NCBI GenBank assembly: GCA_030435675.1
Contig: CM059623.1
Span: 3,374,012 to 3,438,011, forward strand
DNA from: Steinernema hermaphroditum
Taxonomy: Eukaryota; Nematoda; Chromadorea; Rhabditida; Steinernematidae
Direction of reading: 5' to 3'
Length of the DNA: 64,000 bases
Below, piece by piece: positions 11,724 through 22,396 of the stretch (position 1 is the stretch's first letter; every line of letters starts with the position of its first letter). Under the pieces are notes generated by a model, which did no database searches, was not told the DNA's origin, and saw only the letters and a program-made list of their open reading frames with translations. The position numbers were made by a program, and so were the translations under genes.

Positions 11724-13590
11724 TCATGTAGACTGTTCTGCGGCACCCATACCATGGTCAAGGTTTGCATCCCGTCGAGGAATTTTCTTCAATGGGCCTT
11801 CACATTCGTCGGAGCCACAGTTATCGTGACCCCTTTTCTGGATTTTGTGCTTCTCTACTTCTTCAGACTCTTTCGTGAAAAGCGGATCCCAGACTTCCTG
11901 TTGTCCGAAGGTTTTCTTCGACTTCGGGTCCTTCTTATGGTAGACGACCAACGCTCTATCGAAGCCTAGAATTATCTGTATATTAGAGATTTGGTTTCAA
12001 CGATCCTCAGACGTACCTTTACGTGCTCCTTTGGGCACTCCGAGACTCTGACACGTCACAAATCCGACGTCGTTGATGAGGAACTTATCAAACTCTTCGG
12101 GCATGAACTTGATGGCTTTGTAGTTCGCACTGATTTCGGGCTGAAATGATGAGAATTAGACTTATTTTAATCGCATGTCTGTGTCTCTTCTGTGTGCTGC
12201 AGACAAAGAACCCATAAACTTACAGTCAATCTGCTCTTCTTCTTGTAGCTACTGTACTCCTGCGGTTCAATGATGAACTTGCCACCAGGTCGGAGATGGT
12301 TGAAGGCTCTCCGGAAGAAACGCTTGATGCCAGCATCACCCCAATTCAGATGAATCCATTTGGTGATGCTGAGAGCCAGGATTACGTCGTATTCAGGTTG
12401 GACCTAAAGCGCGTTTGAATCGGAACACCGCAGGACACATAGCACACATACGGAATCAAGCATAAAATCCTCGTCGAGAACATAGTTCTCCTTATGAAAC
12501 CACACGTTGTCCGGGAACTTAACGGTGAAGTCGCCAGCCTCCGGTGGCTGCTGGAACGAGGCCGGAAACTTCCCGCTGAACTCTACACCTTTGTCACAGT
12601 AATGACGAATGTTTTTGCGAGCAACGCCAACCAGGTGATCGTCGATGTCGATGCCGACCACGCGCCGTGGGCCGTAGTTCTTCGCGATCTCTAGCGTCAG
12701 AAAACCGACGTTACAGCCGATGTCCAGCACGGATTTACACAGGAACCAGCTTTTGGGCAGCTTGTCGAGGCGCGGGTCGCTTTGCAAATCCTTCAAACGG
12801 CTCCCGTAGTACCTGTTGTAATTTCCATAGCGGTATCTAAAATGAAAAAGTGATGATGAAGGTTTGAAATTTCTGTGTTTCTGCTGTTGACAAATTCAGT
12901 AATATAAACAAAGGCAGGAGTACTAAAAAATCTAAATGCACTCACGATCATGACATCTTAAGCAGAGGAATTGATTTGCGGTGAAAGACTCGCGGTCAAT
13001 TAATTTGGTTTTTCGCCAAATTTGCCAGCATTCCTGATTGTCTCATGTTTCGGTCAATGGTTTTTAAATTTGCGCTGAACTTTCAAACGAGTGGGAAAGC
13101 GTAGTGATCAAGTGACAGTCGAAATTCATCAATAATATTGACTCATAAGTCCTAAAATTCGCACTTTCCCGCGTGTTATAAATCAAGGGACCTGCAACCC
13201 TCCTTGGAATACTTGACCGATTCACTTGACCGCCACAATGCAATACCTGACTATCTACAAAGCGCTTTTTACAAAAATTAGTCCGATTTCATTTGCCATA
13301 TTCAGCTCCGACTTAGCCGGTTTATGAATTGCTGAATTTAGTTTAAATTCACGCGCCCTTTCTGCAAACGAGACCGGCAACACTGACCTAGCGTCTTTCA
13401 TAGCCCTCTTCTGCTTCTGTTCGGCGTTTTCCGCCGACGTTCCGGGCTCCTGCTTCCCAACGGCTTCGGCCTGACCCTCATTCTTCGCGCAGTTGTCCAC
13501 CGATAGTGCAGATTCGGTCTTGACCGCCTGCTCTGCAGGCGCTTCAATGCTCCTTGTCGACGGTCCAGGAACTTGCTCTTCGGTGCTCAT
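11724..13590 (-). CDS. MePCE/Bin3-family RNA methylphosphate capping enzyme
   Basis: Exons are 13313-13590, 12452-12836, 12224-12403, 12017-12140 and 11724-11965. A disordered Glu-rich N terminus leads into the family hallmark [12 protein letters not shown]. The SAM-binding motif I follows ([15 protein letters not shown]), then VGIDID (motif II), the Bin3 stretch [16 protein letters not shown] and a C-terminal [11 protein letters not shown]. The family methylates the 5' gamma-phosphate of Pol III RNAs such as 7SK and U6. The only join that keeps HKPAK next to YRYGNY uses a GTCGGA donor at 13312, a non-consensus site also seen in neighbouring genes. About 60 basic or acidic residues follow the catalytic domain as an extra C-terminal tail. 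BCDIN3D-type enzymes are the alternative, but the length and YGNY motif favour MePCE. Confidence 0.85.
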
Positions 13591-14074
13591 AACTACACTG
13601 AAATTGAGAAGATTTGCGCGATAGAGAGTGAATGTGAGAGAATCGCGCAAATGAACGACACGTAAACGATGAAAACGGGCTGAGAACACTGGGAAAAGCT
13701 GAGTGACAGCCGAGGTGAAAATCGAAAAGAGCGCCAATCACAAAACGCTAAAATTCGAATTTCGAAAATGCGACGTTGTGATACCATTTTCACATGTTCG
13801 GAAATGTGACATCGCATCAAAGGTCTAACTCAGAAATGGAACGAATAAACTCGAAGCTTATTTCATAATGGTAGTAGCATAACTACGGCGTCTGAATAAC
13901 CTCGGATTGTATCACAACCGTTCCTGCGTTTGAAGAACGCCGAGCAGAGGCGCCGGAAACAAGCTGAATACATCAAGTACATCATCCAATTCCATTTTTG
14001 TGAATACGACAGGATATGAATGATGAATAATCATCGAATTACGGTCAAATTAAACGATTTACTCCATCGTATCT

Positions 14075-14464
14075 TTAAAATTGACCGAGAAGATCATTTA
14101 GTTTGAGCGTGGACACTTCAGACGCCGCCTGCGATACGTGGATGTTCGCCCTCAGCTGAAATAGTGCCCTATCTTCAGAGATTCCATAGACGTACGCTAC
14201 TTACTTCACCCTGGCGTACTCAACGGAGATCTCGTCGAATTCTTTCCCGTCTTTGCCTAGTCGTTCACGTTTCGTCTTCCCAGAAACGTTGCAAGCACGC
14301 CAGACCGTGTCGAGAATAATCATGACGACGATGATGACGGACAAGTGGATGTAGAGAAAGAGGACCTAAAAGAAGAGGATCAAGATGGGAGATGGGGATA
14401 AGACGTTTACCCATGTAGGAACGCCAAAGGGGAGAAACGCGAGATCGTCGGGCTTAGTCACCAT
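14075..14464 (-). CDS. Small one-pass membrane protein, 96 aa
   Basis: This is a short three-exon gene: 14411-14464, 14210-14365 and 14075-14155. The first ATG gives MVTKPDDLAFLPFGVPTW, then a hydrophobic helix of about 20 residues (LFLYIHLSVIIVVMIILDTV), then a basic segment (GKTKRERLGKDGK) and a mostly hydrophilic tail ending in LLGQF. There is no signal peptide cleavage site, so the helix is probably a membrane anchor. I do not recognise the family. The introns are 44 and 54 nt with TTTTAG and TTTCAG acceptors. The second donor was taken as AGG|GTGAAG because the nearby GTAAGT donor would create a stop. It lies 485 bp upstream of the MePCE-like gene on the same strand, so co-transcription is possible but unproven. 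Confidence 0.6.
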
Positions 14465-14857
14465 GAAGGAGCGACCGGCTCGTGTGGCTTTGACTGGAAG
14501 AGTGCTTCGATTCCAGACGGATCGACCTTTTGTACTTCTGTGGATCGAGTCTACAGGAGGAGACGCGTCTCTTTACGCTCATTTCTGGTGGCATCTGAGA
14601 ATCGAACGGTGATATCTTTGGATCTACGACTTGGCCTAGCAGATTATCTGATGAAATGAATATAAGAGAACAGAAGAGACTCGTAGTAGGGAATCCCTAC
14701 TAGGGATACGGTAGCTCGAAGAGGCAATGCCAGCCTTTCGATGTTTTACCACCTCATTCAACACTTTGGGATACCTGCATTGCTTTTGATAATTTGTATA
14801 AATATATGACCATTGTAGAAATGTTTATTACATTAAATACTTCTGTCTGTAGACACC

Positions 14858-15427
14858 ATGTCTGACAATCTGAAAAACCTGCCTATTGCGCCCTTCCGTC
14901 TCACTCTCGAAGCCTTCCCATCGTTCGAGGAATCGGCGATCAGAAGCCGAAGCTCCAGAATCCGAAACCACCAGATCTCTGCCTCTTCTTCGTCTTCTTC
15001 TACCGCAGCCAAGCAGTCGTCTGAGTGTTCTCAGGCCTCGGAGGACCTCAAGGGCCTGCAGCCCCGGATCCGCCGGGAAAGACGCGGCGAGACGGTCCGC
15101 AGCGACACGTACAAAACGCAGATGTGTCGTTTTGGACCGAAGTGTCCCTACCTGGCGAAGAAGGGCGGCTGCCACTTCGCCCACTCGGAGGAGGAGCGCC
15201 GGAGCTTCCCACTCAAGCCCTTCTCGCGGCGACAGCTCTGGAACAACCAGATGCTGATGACGGTGCCGCCGCCGACGCCCGGAGAAGCGCTGGACGTGCC
15301 CTGCATGGGACGGAACTTCCCCGTCTTCGGGGACTACGTCAAGAAGCGCGAGGAGTCGGAGGCGGACGAGAAGTGGCTGGCGGAGGAGATCGAGCACCTC
15401 AAGGAGATGTTCAGCCGCCACGAGTGA
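14858..15427 (+). CDS. CCCH zinc-finger RNA-binding-type protein, copy 1
   Basis: This is a single-exon model of 189 residues. The Ser-rich N terminus is followed at about residues 85-115 by one zinc finger, YKTQMCRFGPKC then PYLAKKGGCHFAH. The spacing is C-X5-C-X8-C-X3-H, the reverse of the first two spacers of TIS11-type fingers (C-X8-C-X5-C-X3-H). The YKT lead-in and FAH close are otherwise TIS11/roquin-like, which suggests mRNA binding. A C-terminal helix, about residues 160-188, is rich in Glu and Lys. From about residue 18 onward the protein, and its 3' UTR, are nearly identical to the gene at 35737-36414; the 5' ends differ. A third relative lies at 16927 on the other strand. AATAAA lies at about 15513 (GTTAATAAAAC). 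Confidence 0.82.
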   Translation: MSDNLKNLPIAPFRLTLEAFPSFEESAIRSRSSRIRNHQISASSSSSSTAAKQSSECSQASEDLKGLQPRIRRERRGETVRSDTYKTQMCRFGPKCPYLAKKGGCHFAHSEEERRSFPLKPFSRRQLWNNQMLMTVPPPTPGEALDVPCMGRNFPVFGDYVKKREESEADEKWLAEEIEHLKEMFSRHE

Positions 15428-15991
15428 AGAAGGAGTGAATCTTCTAGAAAACAGAGTGGCCGTTGGGAATATGTTTTGTTGATTCGAGCTTTGATTTGAT
15501 CGTTGTGAGAGTTAATAAAACAAAACCCAATTAATTGTGTTGTTCATAGACATAGACACAGACCGTTCCCACCCAGACTGGTTACAGAAGATGCAACATT
15601 GAACACTGGAGGGGATAAAATCACTTCTTCGACAAAATCAAGTCCTCACTTCTTTGTAGTCCGGAGCTTCTTCACTACCAGAGTTGTTGTGGTCGGTTTT
15701 CGGGTCGGCTACCCAAAAAAGAGGAGACATTTTCGAAAAGCAAACTTGGGACAATTGAACTTTTACCACAACGACAACAACGCCGACGTTCTTACGGACT
15801 TACAGACTCTGAGACGAGTAAGATACTGCAAATTGAAAAATAAAATATTGTAGTGGGAAGATAGGTTGGCAAGTGTGATGCGAAGGTATGTCACTGGTTC
15901 CGTCTCAATCTCACAACCGTTCGAGACCGATTAGCACTAAAGTTCTCTAGATTTTCAAGCTCCGGCATCCGGACAATCCTGTCCACTACAG

Positions 15992-16594
15992 TCGGGAATT
16001 TTCTCTGTTCGTCTGATTTTCTTCACACCGGTGCAAAGGTGTTGTCGACAATCGACCCTTATAAGGCTACTCCGATCGGGGTGAGCTGTTGACGGTGCTG
16101 GTCCTTCGGGATCGGTGCCGTGCAACTGCCGGTGTCAATCCATCTGGAATGGCGCCGTGCAACAGCCCGGCATCGGCCTGATTGATGTCGTGGTCTTATC
16201 GGCCGGGTGGCGGGCCGTCACCGTGGTCGACAACCCCACCCGAACGTGCAACACGTACGTGAGGGTGAACTTCGACTCCCCGGGCATAATGAGTCGACCG
16301 TGTCAGTCGACACTGACCCTTCTATGAAGGGAACCCTGGTATCGGTTGCGCCGCTGCCAGGCACGCTGTCCGGACAGGACAGCGTGGTCGGGGGCCCGGG
16401 CCCGATGTTTTGGGATTTTGGTTTCCGTTTCAATTTCGAAGGACCACTTTTTAACACATTACCTCTGATTGATTGCAGTGTTTCCAAGTGGTGCTGGAAC
16501 ATGATAAAAAAAGTGTGCCTGCGCGACCGTTCCCCTCTTCGAATGAGAAAAGCGACTTTTCTGGCACCCTCCAGCTTGCTACGACCTTTGCTCT
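15992..16594 (+). repeat. GC-rich 600-bp repeat, copy 1 (possible structured RNA)
   Basis: This is nearly identical to 32530-33118 apart from one substituted patch (about 16301-16328) and scattered changes. It has a GC-rich core with many short inverted segments (for example GGGGGCCCGGGCCC) and a TTATAAGG box at about 16060. A B-box-like AACTTCGACTCCCC lies at about 16267 and a Pol III-style TTTTT at about 16449. I see no convincing reading frame on either strand. It could be a dispersed non-coding element or an RNA gene in two copies. I cannot match it to SRP, RNase P, 7SK or U snRNAs by eye. Confidence 0.7.
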
Positions 16595-16926
16595 AATGTT
16601 CACTTTCGGCCTGTATAAGGACGATCATATGAACTGCTCCAAGCATGTTCCACTGTTCCCCCTGCCATCAAGTATGTTATCCGAACAAAGACCTTATAAC
16701 CACAAATCCGTTTATTTAGCTGATAAATAATAACAAAAAAGTCGAACAAAAGTAGTAGTAGAATAGGGGTCCCTGACAAACTATTACTAACTCCCATTCA
16801 CAGTGTGTCAGCGGCCCTTTATTCTACTGCTAAAAGCATTATCCAAACTTAAACCCTTCCCAATTTATTATATATCATCTCCAATCAATCTCACACCGCT
16901 TTTCATCGCTTCTTCATCGCTTTTCT

Positions 16927-17415
16927 TCATTTCATCGTCTCGTTGTAGAGAGCTTTGAGATGCTTGACCTCTTCGTTGAGCCACCGCCTGTCCTCTTCCT
17001 TCTTGCTCAGCCTCGGCTTCGGCATGACCAGCTCCGACGACGGACTTCGCCTCTCCTCCTGCGAGTGGGCGAAGTTACAGCCGCGTCTCATCTTCAAGAA
17101 GCGGCATTTATCTCCGTTCTTGCACATCTTCGTCTTGTAGTACATGGCCATGGCGGCTTCTTGGGCGGCTCGGTCGGCGGGGGGCGGAGATGGAGAAGGT
17201 GCTGGAGACGAAGACAAGGATGTAGAGGTGTTGAACGACTTCTGCAGCGATTCCACGATAGTTGGAAAGAAGCCGGGACTTGAGGCGGACGAGCGGGGCC
17301 CAGCTGGGGTTTGCACGTTCCAGACGGAGCTCCTGGGAAGAGTAGGAGAGGCTTCCGAAGACGAAGGCGAACGATGGGCGTCCATGTTGTCGGCTTCGTC
17401 CGGCAGGTGTTTCAC
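16927..17415 (-). CDS. CCCH zinc-finger protein, third paralogue
   Basis: The reading frame is open from an acceptor (AATATTAG at about 17443) to the stop at 16927. The first ATG in frame is at about 17385 (MDAHRSPSSSEAS), so the N terminus is uncertain and a short upstream exon is likely. A Ser/Pro-rich region precedes the finger YYKTKMCKNGDKC followed by RFLKMRRGCNFAH, again with the C-X5-C-X8-C-X3-H spacing. The SQEERRSP and the Lys/Glu helix near the end (KKEEDRRWLNEEVKHLKAL) correspond to the same parts of the other two copies. This makes it a diverged member of the same local family. It is in opposite orientation to copy 1, with the 600-bp repeat between them. An RNA-binding role is inferred from the finger type only. 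Confidence 0.72.
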   Translation of the reverse strand: MKHLPDEADNMDAHRSPSSSEASPTLPRSSVWNVQTPAGPRSSASSPGFFPTIVESLQKSFNTSTSLSSSPAPSPSPPPADRAAQEAAMAMYYKTKMCKNGDKCRFLKMRRGCNFAHSQEERRSPSSELVMPKPRLSKKEEDRRWLNEEVKHLKALYNETMK

Positions 17416-17617
17416 TGGTGAGCTGCCGTCCTGGGGCCTAATATTAATGGAAGTGTCGAGCTAGGAACGCATCGCAAAGCATGGATGTGCGTCGTGCTCT
17501 TGGGAGGAGCTCACATTTGGCATCGCATACGATTTGGTGTTCGCTGGAAGAGCCTTATGGGAGGGCTCAAAACAACAGAGACAAAGATGTATGGGCACAT
17601 CAGTACATAAAGTGACT

Positions 17618-18748
17618 TACAAGGGACTGTTCCCAAGTGATACACGCCGATCGAGCTGATATTTGCCACGGTGGTAGAGGTGCATCTGAGAAGTCACGCA
17701 CACAAAAACTCGTGTGCCCAAAATGAAGCTATCCACCCTAAACAGGGCCCCGAAGTTACCAAAATTCACGACACTCAATAATAGTGCCATTGAATTGCAA
17801 TGGCACGTTGTGCTCGTGTGGTCGAGGGGTAGTGCTCTGAGACGCCAGTCTACGGTCTCGGGTTCGAGCCCAACCAGGTTTTATTGTGCTTCCATCTTCT
17901 TTCTTCTAACCATAGCAGCATATTTTCACATCTCCTGGCGTTTACCAACACTGATCATTGGTTTGGAACCCTTTGCAGGAATCGGAACTGGTAACCCGAA
18001 TTTCACCTTTGTCGTGGAGTTGATTTTCATTCTTTCGCGCTCCCCCTTCTCCCCTTATCGTTTAAGATGTCAGAACGACAGATCCTATTCGATTCTGGCC
18101 AATACAAACACATATACGCGTAAATGCCTTCTGAAAGTCGCGTTTTATTGAATATAGCCAACTTTGCTGACTGAGCGGCAACTGTTTATGTGGTCGAGCT
18201 GGATAGTCTCTTGGTTGCCGTTTTTGGGATCCGAGTTCGACACCCATCCCAGCCATTCTTCTTTGGTTTGATGTCCTGAGGTAATTAGCAAAAGAGAGGG
18301 GACCGTGAAAGAACGAAAAACAGCTTCACCACAAAAGTGAAATCTGGGTTACCAGTTCGGATTCGTGCAAAGGGTTTTTTAGGCTACATTTGATGCAAGA
18401 CAAGAAACGGTGTTGTTAAACACCAAGAAACATAATAATGTACAGTTTCGGTGAAAAGAAGGAAAATCGAAACATAATAGATTCTCTGTGGGAATCGAAC
18501 TCGAGACCTTAGACTGCCGTCTCAGAGCACTACCCCTCGACCACACGAGCACAACGTGTCATTGCAATTCAATGGCACTAGTATTGAGTGTCGTGAATTT
18601 TGGTAACTTCGGGGCCCTGCTTAGGGTGGATAGCTTCATTTTGGGCACGCGAGTTTTTGTATGCGTGACTTCTCAGATGCACCTCTACCACCGTGCCAAA
18701 TATCAGCTCGATTGGCGTGTATCACTTGGGAACAATCCCTTGTTAGTG
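17618..18748. mobile_element. Palindromic foldback element with tRNA-like arms
   Basis: The two halves are inverted copies of one another. The sequence from about 17622 (ACAAGGGACTGTTCCC) to 18060 reappears reversed from about 18290 to 18745. Each arm carries one tRNA-like segment with an A box (GTGGTCGAGGGGTAGTGC) and a B box (GGTTCGAGCCC; degraded in the right arm). The pair points towards the centre. The central 230 bp hold a third tRNA-like stretch at about 18180-18248. No transposase is encoded. Confidence 0.75.
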
Positions 18749-19097
18749 AGTATGTATAGGTGTAGACAGGCAGAGGGGCTATGGGGCAGAATAAGGCACA
18801 AGGCTGTCTAGCACAAAGCATGGAAGAATTAGGCAACCTAGCCGCCTCAAAGACTGCTGTAGAGGCTAGTTAGAAAACTTCGTAAGCAGATAAGAACCTG
18901 ACAAGCGCAGAGCATAACTTTTAGATCTTCACTTGGGTGCATCCATCGTCCATAAATCACTGTTATGTTCCAACGCCAAACCATTTGTTCAGCTGATAAA
19001 AAAGGCACTGTTGAGAAAGATATGTCCAGACTTTCGTTGAAATAGCCTCCTATAATTACAAGACGACTGTACTTCACTTGTCGTCTTGTCACAGAAG

Positions 19098-19306
19098 GGA
19101 TGATATGGGGGGTAACGGAGCTCACTGGTGTCTAGTAGACGTTATCGTCGCGCCCAGTCGACGGAATTTCTTTCCTTCCAATTCTGCAGAATACTGTCTA
19201 TCGTCTACAAGAGTTGTCTAGACGATCGTCTGCAGTCTAGACAGAATCTGCAAACCGTCATCCGGGCTCTTTTGCGTACATATCACCTGCGGGTCGGTCG
19301 CCTTGG
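19098..19306 (+). repeat. Dispersed 210-bp repeat, copy 1
   Basis: This is homologous to 55567-55774 in the same orientation. Shared landmarks in order are GTCTAGTAGACNTTNTCGTCG, AGTCTAGACAGAATC, TCTTTTGNGTAC and a closing CACCTGNGGGTCGGTCG. It is rich in TCTAGAC words. No coding capacity is evident. Confidence 0.65.
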
Positions 19307-19509
19307 GACGCTAACCGCCATGCAACAGATCCATTTGAACTACCATCGGACAGCCACCGCTTTACTACCACCGACGCTCCTAGTCTAGCCATGTCCCCTC
19401 ACTCCGTCAAAGTCTCATAGACAGTCTTTTATTATATTTCCAGAGGGGCGCGCAAACAATCTAAAGCATCCGCTATGTACAACAACACGTTTCAGTCTTC
19501 GTCCGTCTA

Positions 19510-22396
19510 TCAGTCGTAACCCGAGTAGCCAATTGCCTGAAACGACGATGATGAACACTTGCTGCACAAGACGATGCACTTACGCTGGAGATGTCCTCAG
19601 AGAAACGAGCTGAGTAATCTTTTAGCATTCCTAGCAGCTCTGCACACTTTGCACCTAACTCATTCGGTGTTCTTGCATATGCTTCGAGGCAGGTTTCGAA
19701 CTCCATGCTGTTTCGTAGGTCGACGAATATTCCAGGCTCCCTGGAGCCGATGGCTTTGGTGAAGTCGACGATTGCTATAGTCAACGCTTCGTTTTTGCAG
19801 CGACACAGCTGGAGGATGATGTTTTTGGAGGGGTTTTTGCTGAAATACTCAAAGATCAGTAAGGAGAAACGAAACGAAAAAGTATGACACCTAAGGGATT
19901 CGAACCTGTGACCCTCTGCATGTTAATTTAGGCTACAAAGCGACAGAAAATTATGAGGTAGAGGGTCGCGAGTTCGACCCCCCGTGGTGACAAATAATTT
20001 TTTTAGTAAAAAACTAACCCTAGATAGTTTGTGGCAAAGTCACTGGCGAACTCCAGGCTCGTAGTGCACAAGGTCCTCAGGAAGTTGAAGGCCATTTTCA
20101 GGAACTCGTCGAACTGTGGACATTTACTGTCCTTGTGCTCGCTGTGAGAGCACCTTTCCACGTCACTACCGAACTTGTCGATACCGTAGTAGAGGGCGCT
20201 GGCGTAGTTCCACTGCGAGTCGCTGGAGATGGTGGTGACGAGGTGGTCGAGGTTTTCCTCCTTCTGCCGACTCAAGATCTTCATCACCATCTTCTTGTTC
20301 ACAAATTCGCCATAGCTGAGCTGATCGAGCAGCACGACGGGACCGTTCTTCGAGCGCAGTAGCTCGGTCTGAACCTGAGAGCAATACTGGTTGTTTGTCG
20401 CATTGCAGAGGTTGTTCAAGATGATCAAGCAGCTTTCGATTCCGTCCGCGTTATTCATCTTCTGCTCTTGTTCAATGCAGCTGAGGCACGTGTTTGTTAT
20501 GCTGGCAAGGCTAAGCTGCTCCTTGACCGATTTGATCTGGGAGATGCAGGCCAGCGGTGAGAGGACTTTGTTCAAGATGCCGGTGATCTTTTTGGCGTGA
20601 ATTTGGACAGGGTCGAACTGAACGCTGCGTCTATCGGCTATCAGTTGATTGACGAAGCTGAGGAGGAGGCGAACGGGTTCGCGAAGGTCTTGGTTCTTGA
20701 GTTCTTGGCGGTGTGCCGTGTAGCACAAGCACAGAAGTGCGTACTCGCTCGTCTTAGGATTCACGGAGTTGATGTGTTTGGCAACTTTCTAAAATACAAT
20801 AAATATAGATTCCACTGACGACCTGACCTAAAGACTCACCCTGAAGCCATCGTTGCCCAAGAATCTCCGGCACACGTCATCGTTGAAGCTCGCTCTGTCC
20901 CTCACCACTTTCTTCGACGCCTTCAGAAGCTCATACAAATGCTTGAGAACGGCACTCAGAAAGTATTGCACCCTGGCGCCTTGTCCTTGAGCCCCATTTC
21001 TCAACGCATCACCGGCGGCCTCGAGCGATTTTAGGAAGTACTCAATGATTCCTCTGTTCACAACCTCTTTCTGAAATGTTCGTCCTTAAAGCAACCGTAG
21101 TAAATAAAAGAACGTACCACAAGATCTTCCTTAGGGCCAACTACCATAGACACGCAGGTGTAGATAACCCGCTGCAGGCGGAACGTGTATCGCATGTCGC
21201 CAGGAGAGGCCAACACCGCGCCCAGGACGTCCAGGAACCTACGCACAACTTGAATGTGCCGTAAGCATTTTTTGCAGTGTTCGCTGGCTTCCAATGCGCT
21301 GTGTATGAAGAAGAAGATGTGGATGAGTTTGTTCTGCTCCATACGATCGCGAATCATCCCGGGTTTGGAAAGTACGATTGCGTTGAAGACGGTATGCATA
21401 GCTGCGCCTCTTGTGTCTTGAGTGAGCTGGTCGAACACTTTAATGAAATCAGTTAGAGTTCCGATGTACTGTAGGATTTGCATCAGAATGGACACCTCCT
21501 GAAATATCACGAATGAGCACTAAGGAGAGGTTGCTTTCACAAAGCAGATAAAATGAGGACTAAGGGCGGGGTCGAACCGAGCCCGGCCGATTACAAAACG
21601 GGCGCTTTAGCAATGAGCCACACAGACAATTCGAAGTTAAGCTGTTTGCTACCACTTGACACCTGGGGCCGCGAGGCTACTGATGTCTTGATTAGCTTTG
21701 TTGGAAAAGAATCCAAAAACCAACCTTCTCATCTCCTTGCTGCGTTCTCTTTCGAACACACTCGACCAGCACACTGAACAGCTTCATCCTCACATCTTCT
21801 GGCAAGCTCACCAAACAGCTCTGGCCGGCGATCTTCTTTTGCATCAGCTGCAGGAAGTTGTTCATGGCGCGACTTCGGATCTGGGCGTCGACGTCGTCGA
21901 CCATTTGGATGAGTTCGGAGACGAAGTCCAGAGTGCGAGAGGGGTCGATGTTCTCGTTGGGGTGGTTTGAGCAGGTCGACGCTCTGGACGAGTAGCCGCC
22001 ACCGTACCCCGTCATTGTGGAGATGGTGCTCATGTTATCGTCGACGTCTCTACCGTTGTAGGACAGGTTGGAGACGACAGAAGGAGCGGCAGAGCCATGG
22101 TAGGAGGGCAGCGCCGCACTGCTACTATACATATTGCCATGGACCCAGTTGGCCGTCTGGTTGTAGTTCGAGACGCCTTGCGGGTTGTAGGCGTCCGGAT
22201 CGGGCTGAGACCATTGTTGGGGAGGACGGTTCTGCTGCTGCTGTTGCTGGAACTGCTGATAGGAGTAGTAGGAGCTACCGCTGGCTGGCGGGAACGGCGG
22301 AGGCGCTCCCGGGATTTGTCGCTTCGGATTCCTCTTGGGCGTATTTTCGGGCGTCGACGGATTGTTGTGGTACGGATAATCGCTCATGACGGTCAT
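19510..22396 (-). CDS. Armadillo-repeat protein, candidate divergent beta-catenin
   Basis: Exons are 21725-22396, 21118-21498, 20840-21070, 20019-20788, 19585-19839 and 19510-19536, all phase-consistent. The N terminus (about 150 residues) is low complexity, rich in Pro, Gln, Tyr and Ser. The rest is an all-helical solenoid with armadillo-like units, for example DFVSELIQMVDDVDAQIRSR and GIESCLIILNNLCNATNNQ (compare the conserved LSNL-type turn of beta-catenin repeats). It ends in AIGYSGYD. Nematodes carry several fast-evolving beta-catenins for adhesion and Wnt signalling, so this is a plausible member. The repeats are too divergent to name a specific one, and another ARM-fold family is possible. 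The start at 22396 sits 11 nt downstream of a TTGCAG acceptor. Two introns contain tRNA-like elements (19889-19989, 21557-21633). Confidence 0.55.
19889..19989. repeat. Paired T-arm (half tRNA-like) palindrome in an intron
   Basis: The left half read on the minus strand gives GAGGGTCACAGGTTCGAATCC. The right half on the plus strand gives GAGGGTCGCGAGTTCGACCCC. Each holds only a B-box/T-arm, with no A box. It lies in an intron of the armadillo gene. Confidence 0.6.
21557..21633 (-). repeat. Single tRNA-like sequence in an intron
   Basis: The minus strand has an A box (TGGCTCATTGCTAAAGC), a stem-loop like an anticodon arm (loop TTTTGTAAT) and a B box (GGTTCGACCCC). The acceptor stem does not pair, so a functional tRNA is unlikely. 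It lies inside an intron of the armadillo gene. Confidence 0.5.

Noticed and set aside
16207..16600. Open frames inside the GC-rich repeat as a coding gene
   Set aside because: Frames exist on both strands because the sequence is GC-rich, but none matches a family, and the replaced patch changes the frame between copies.
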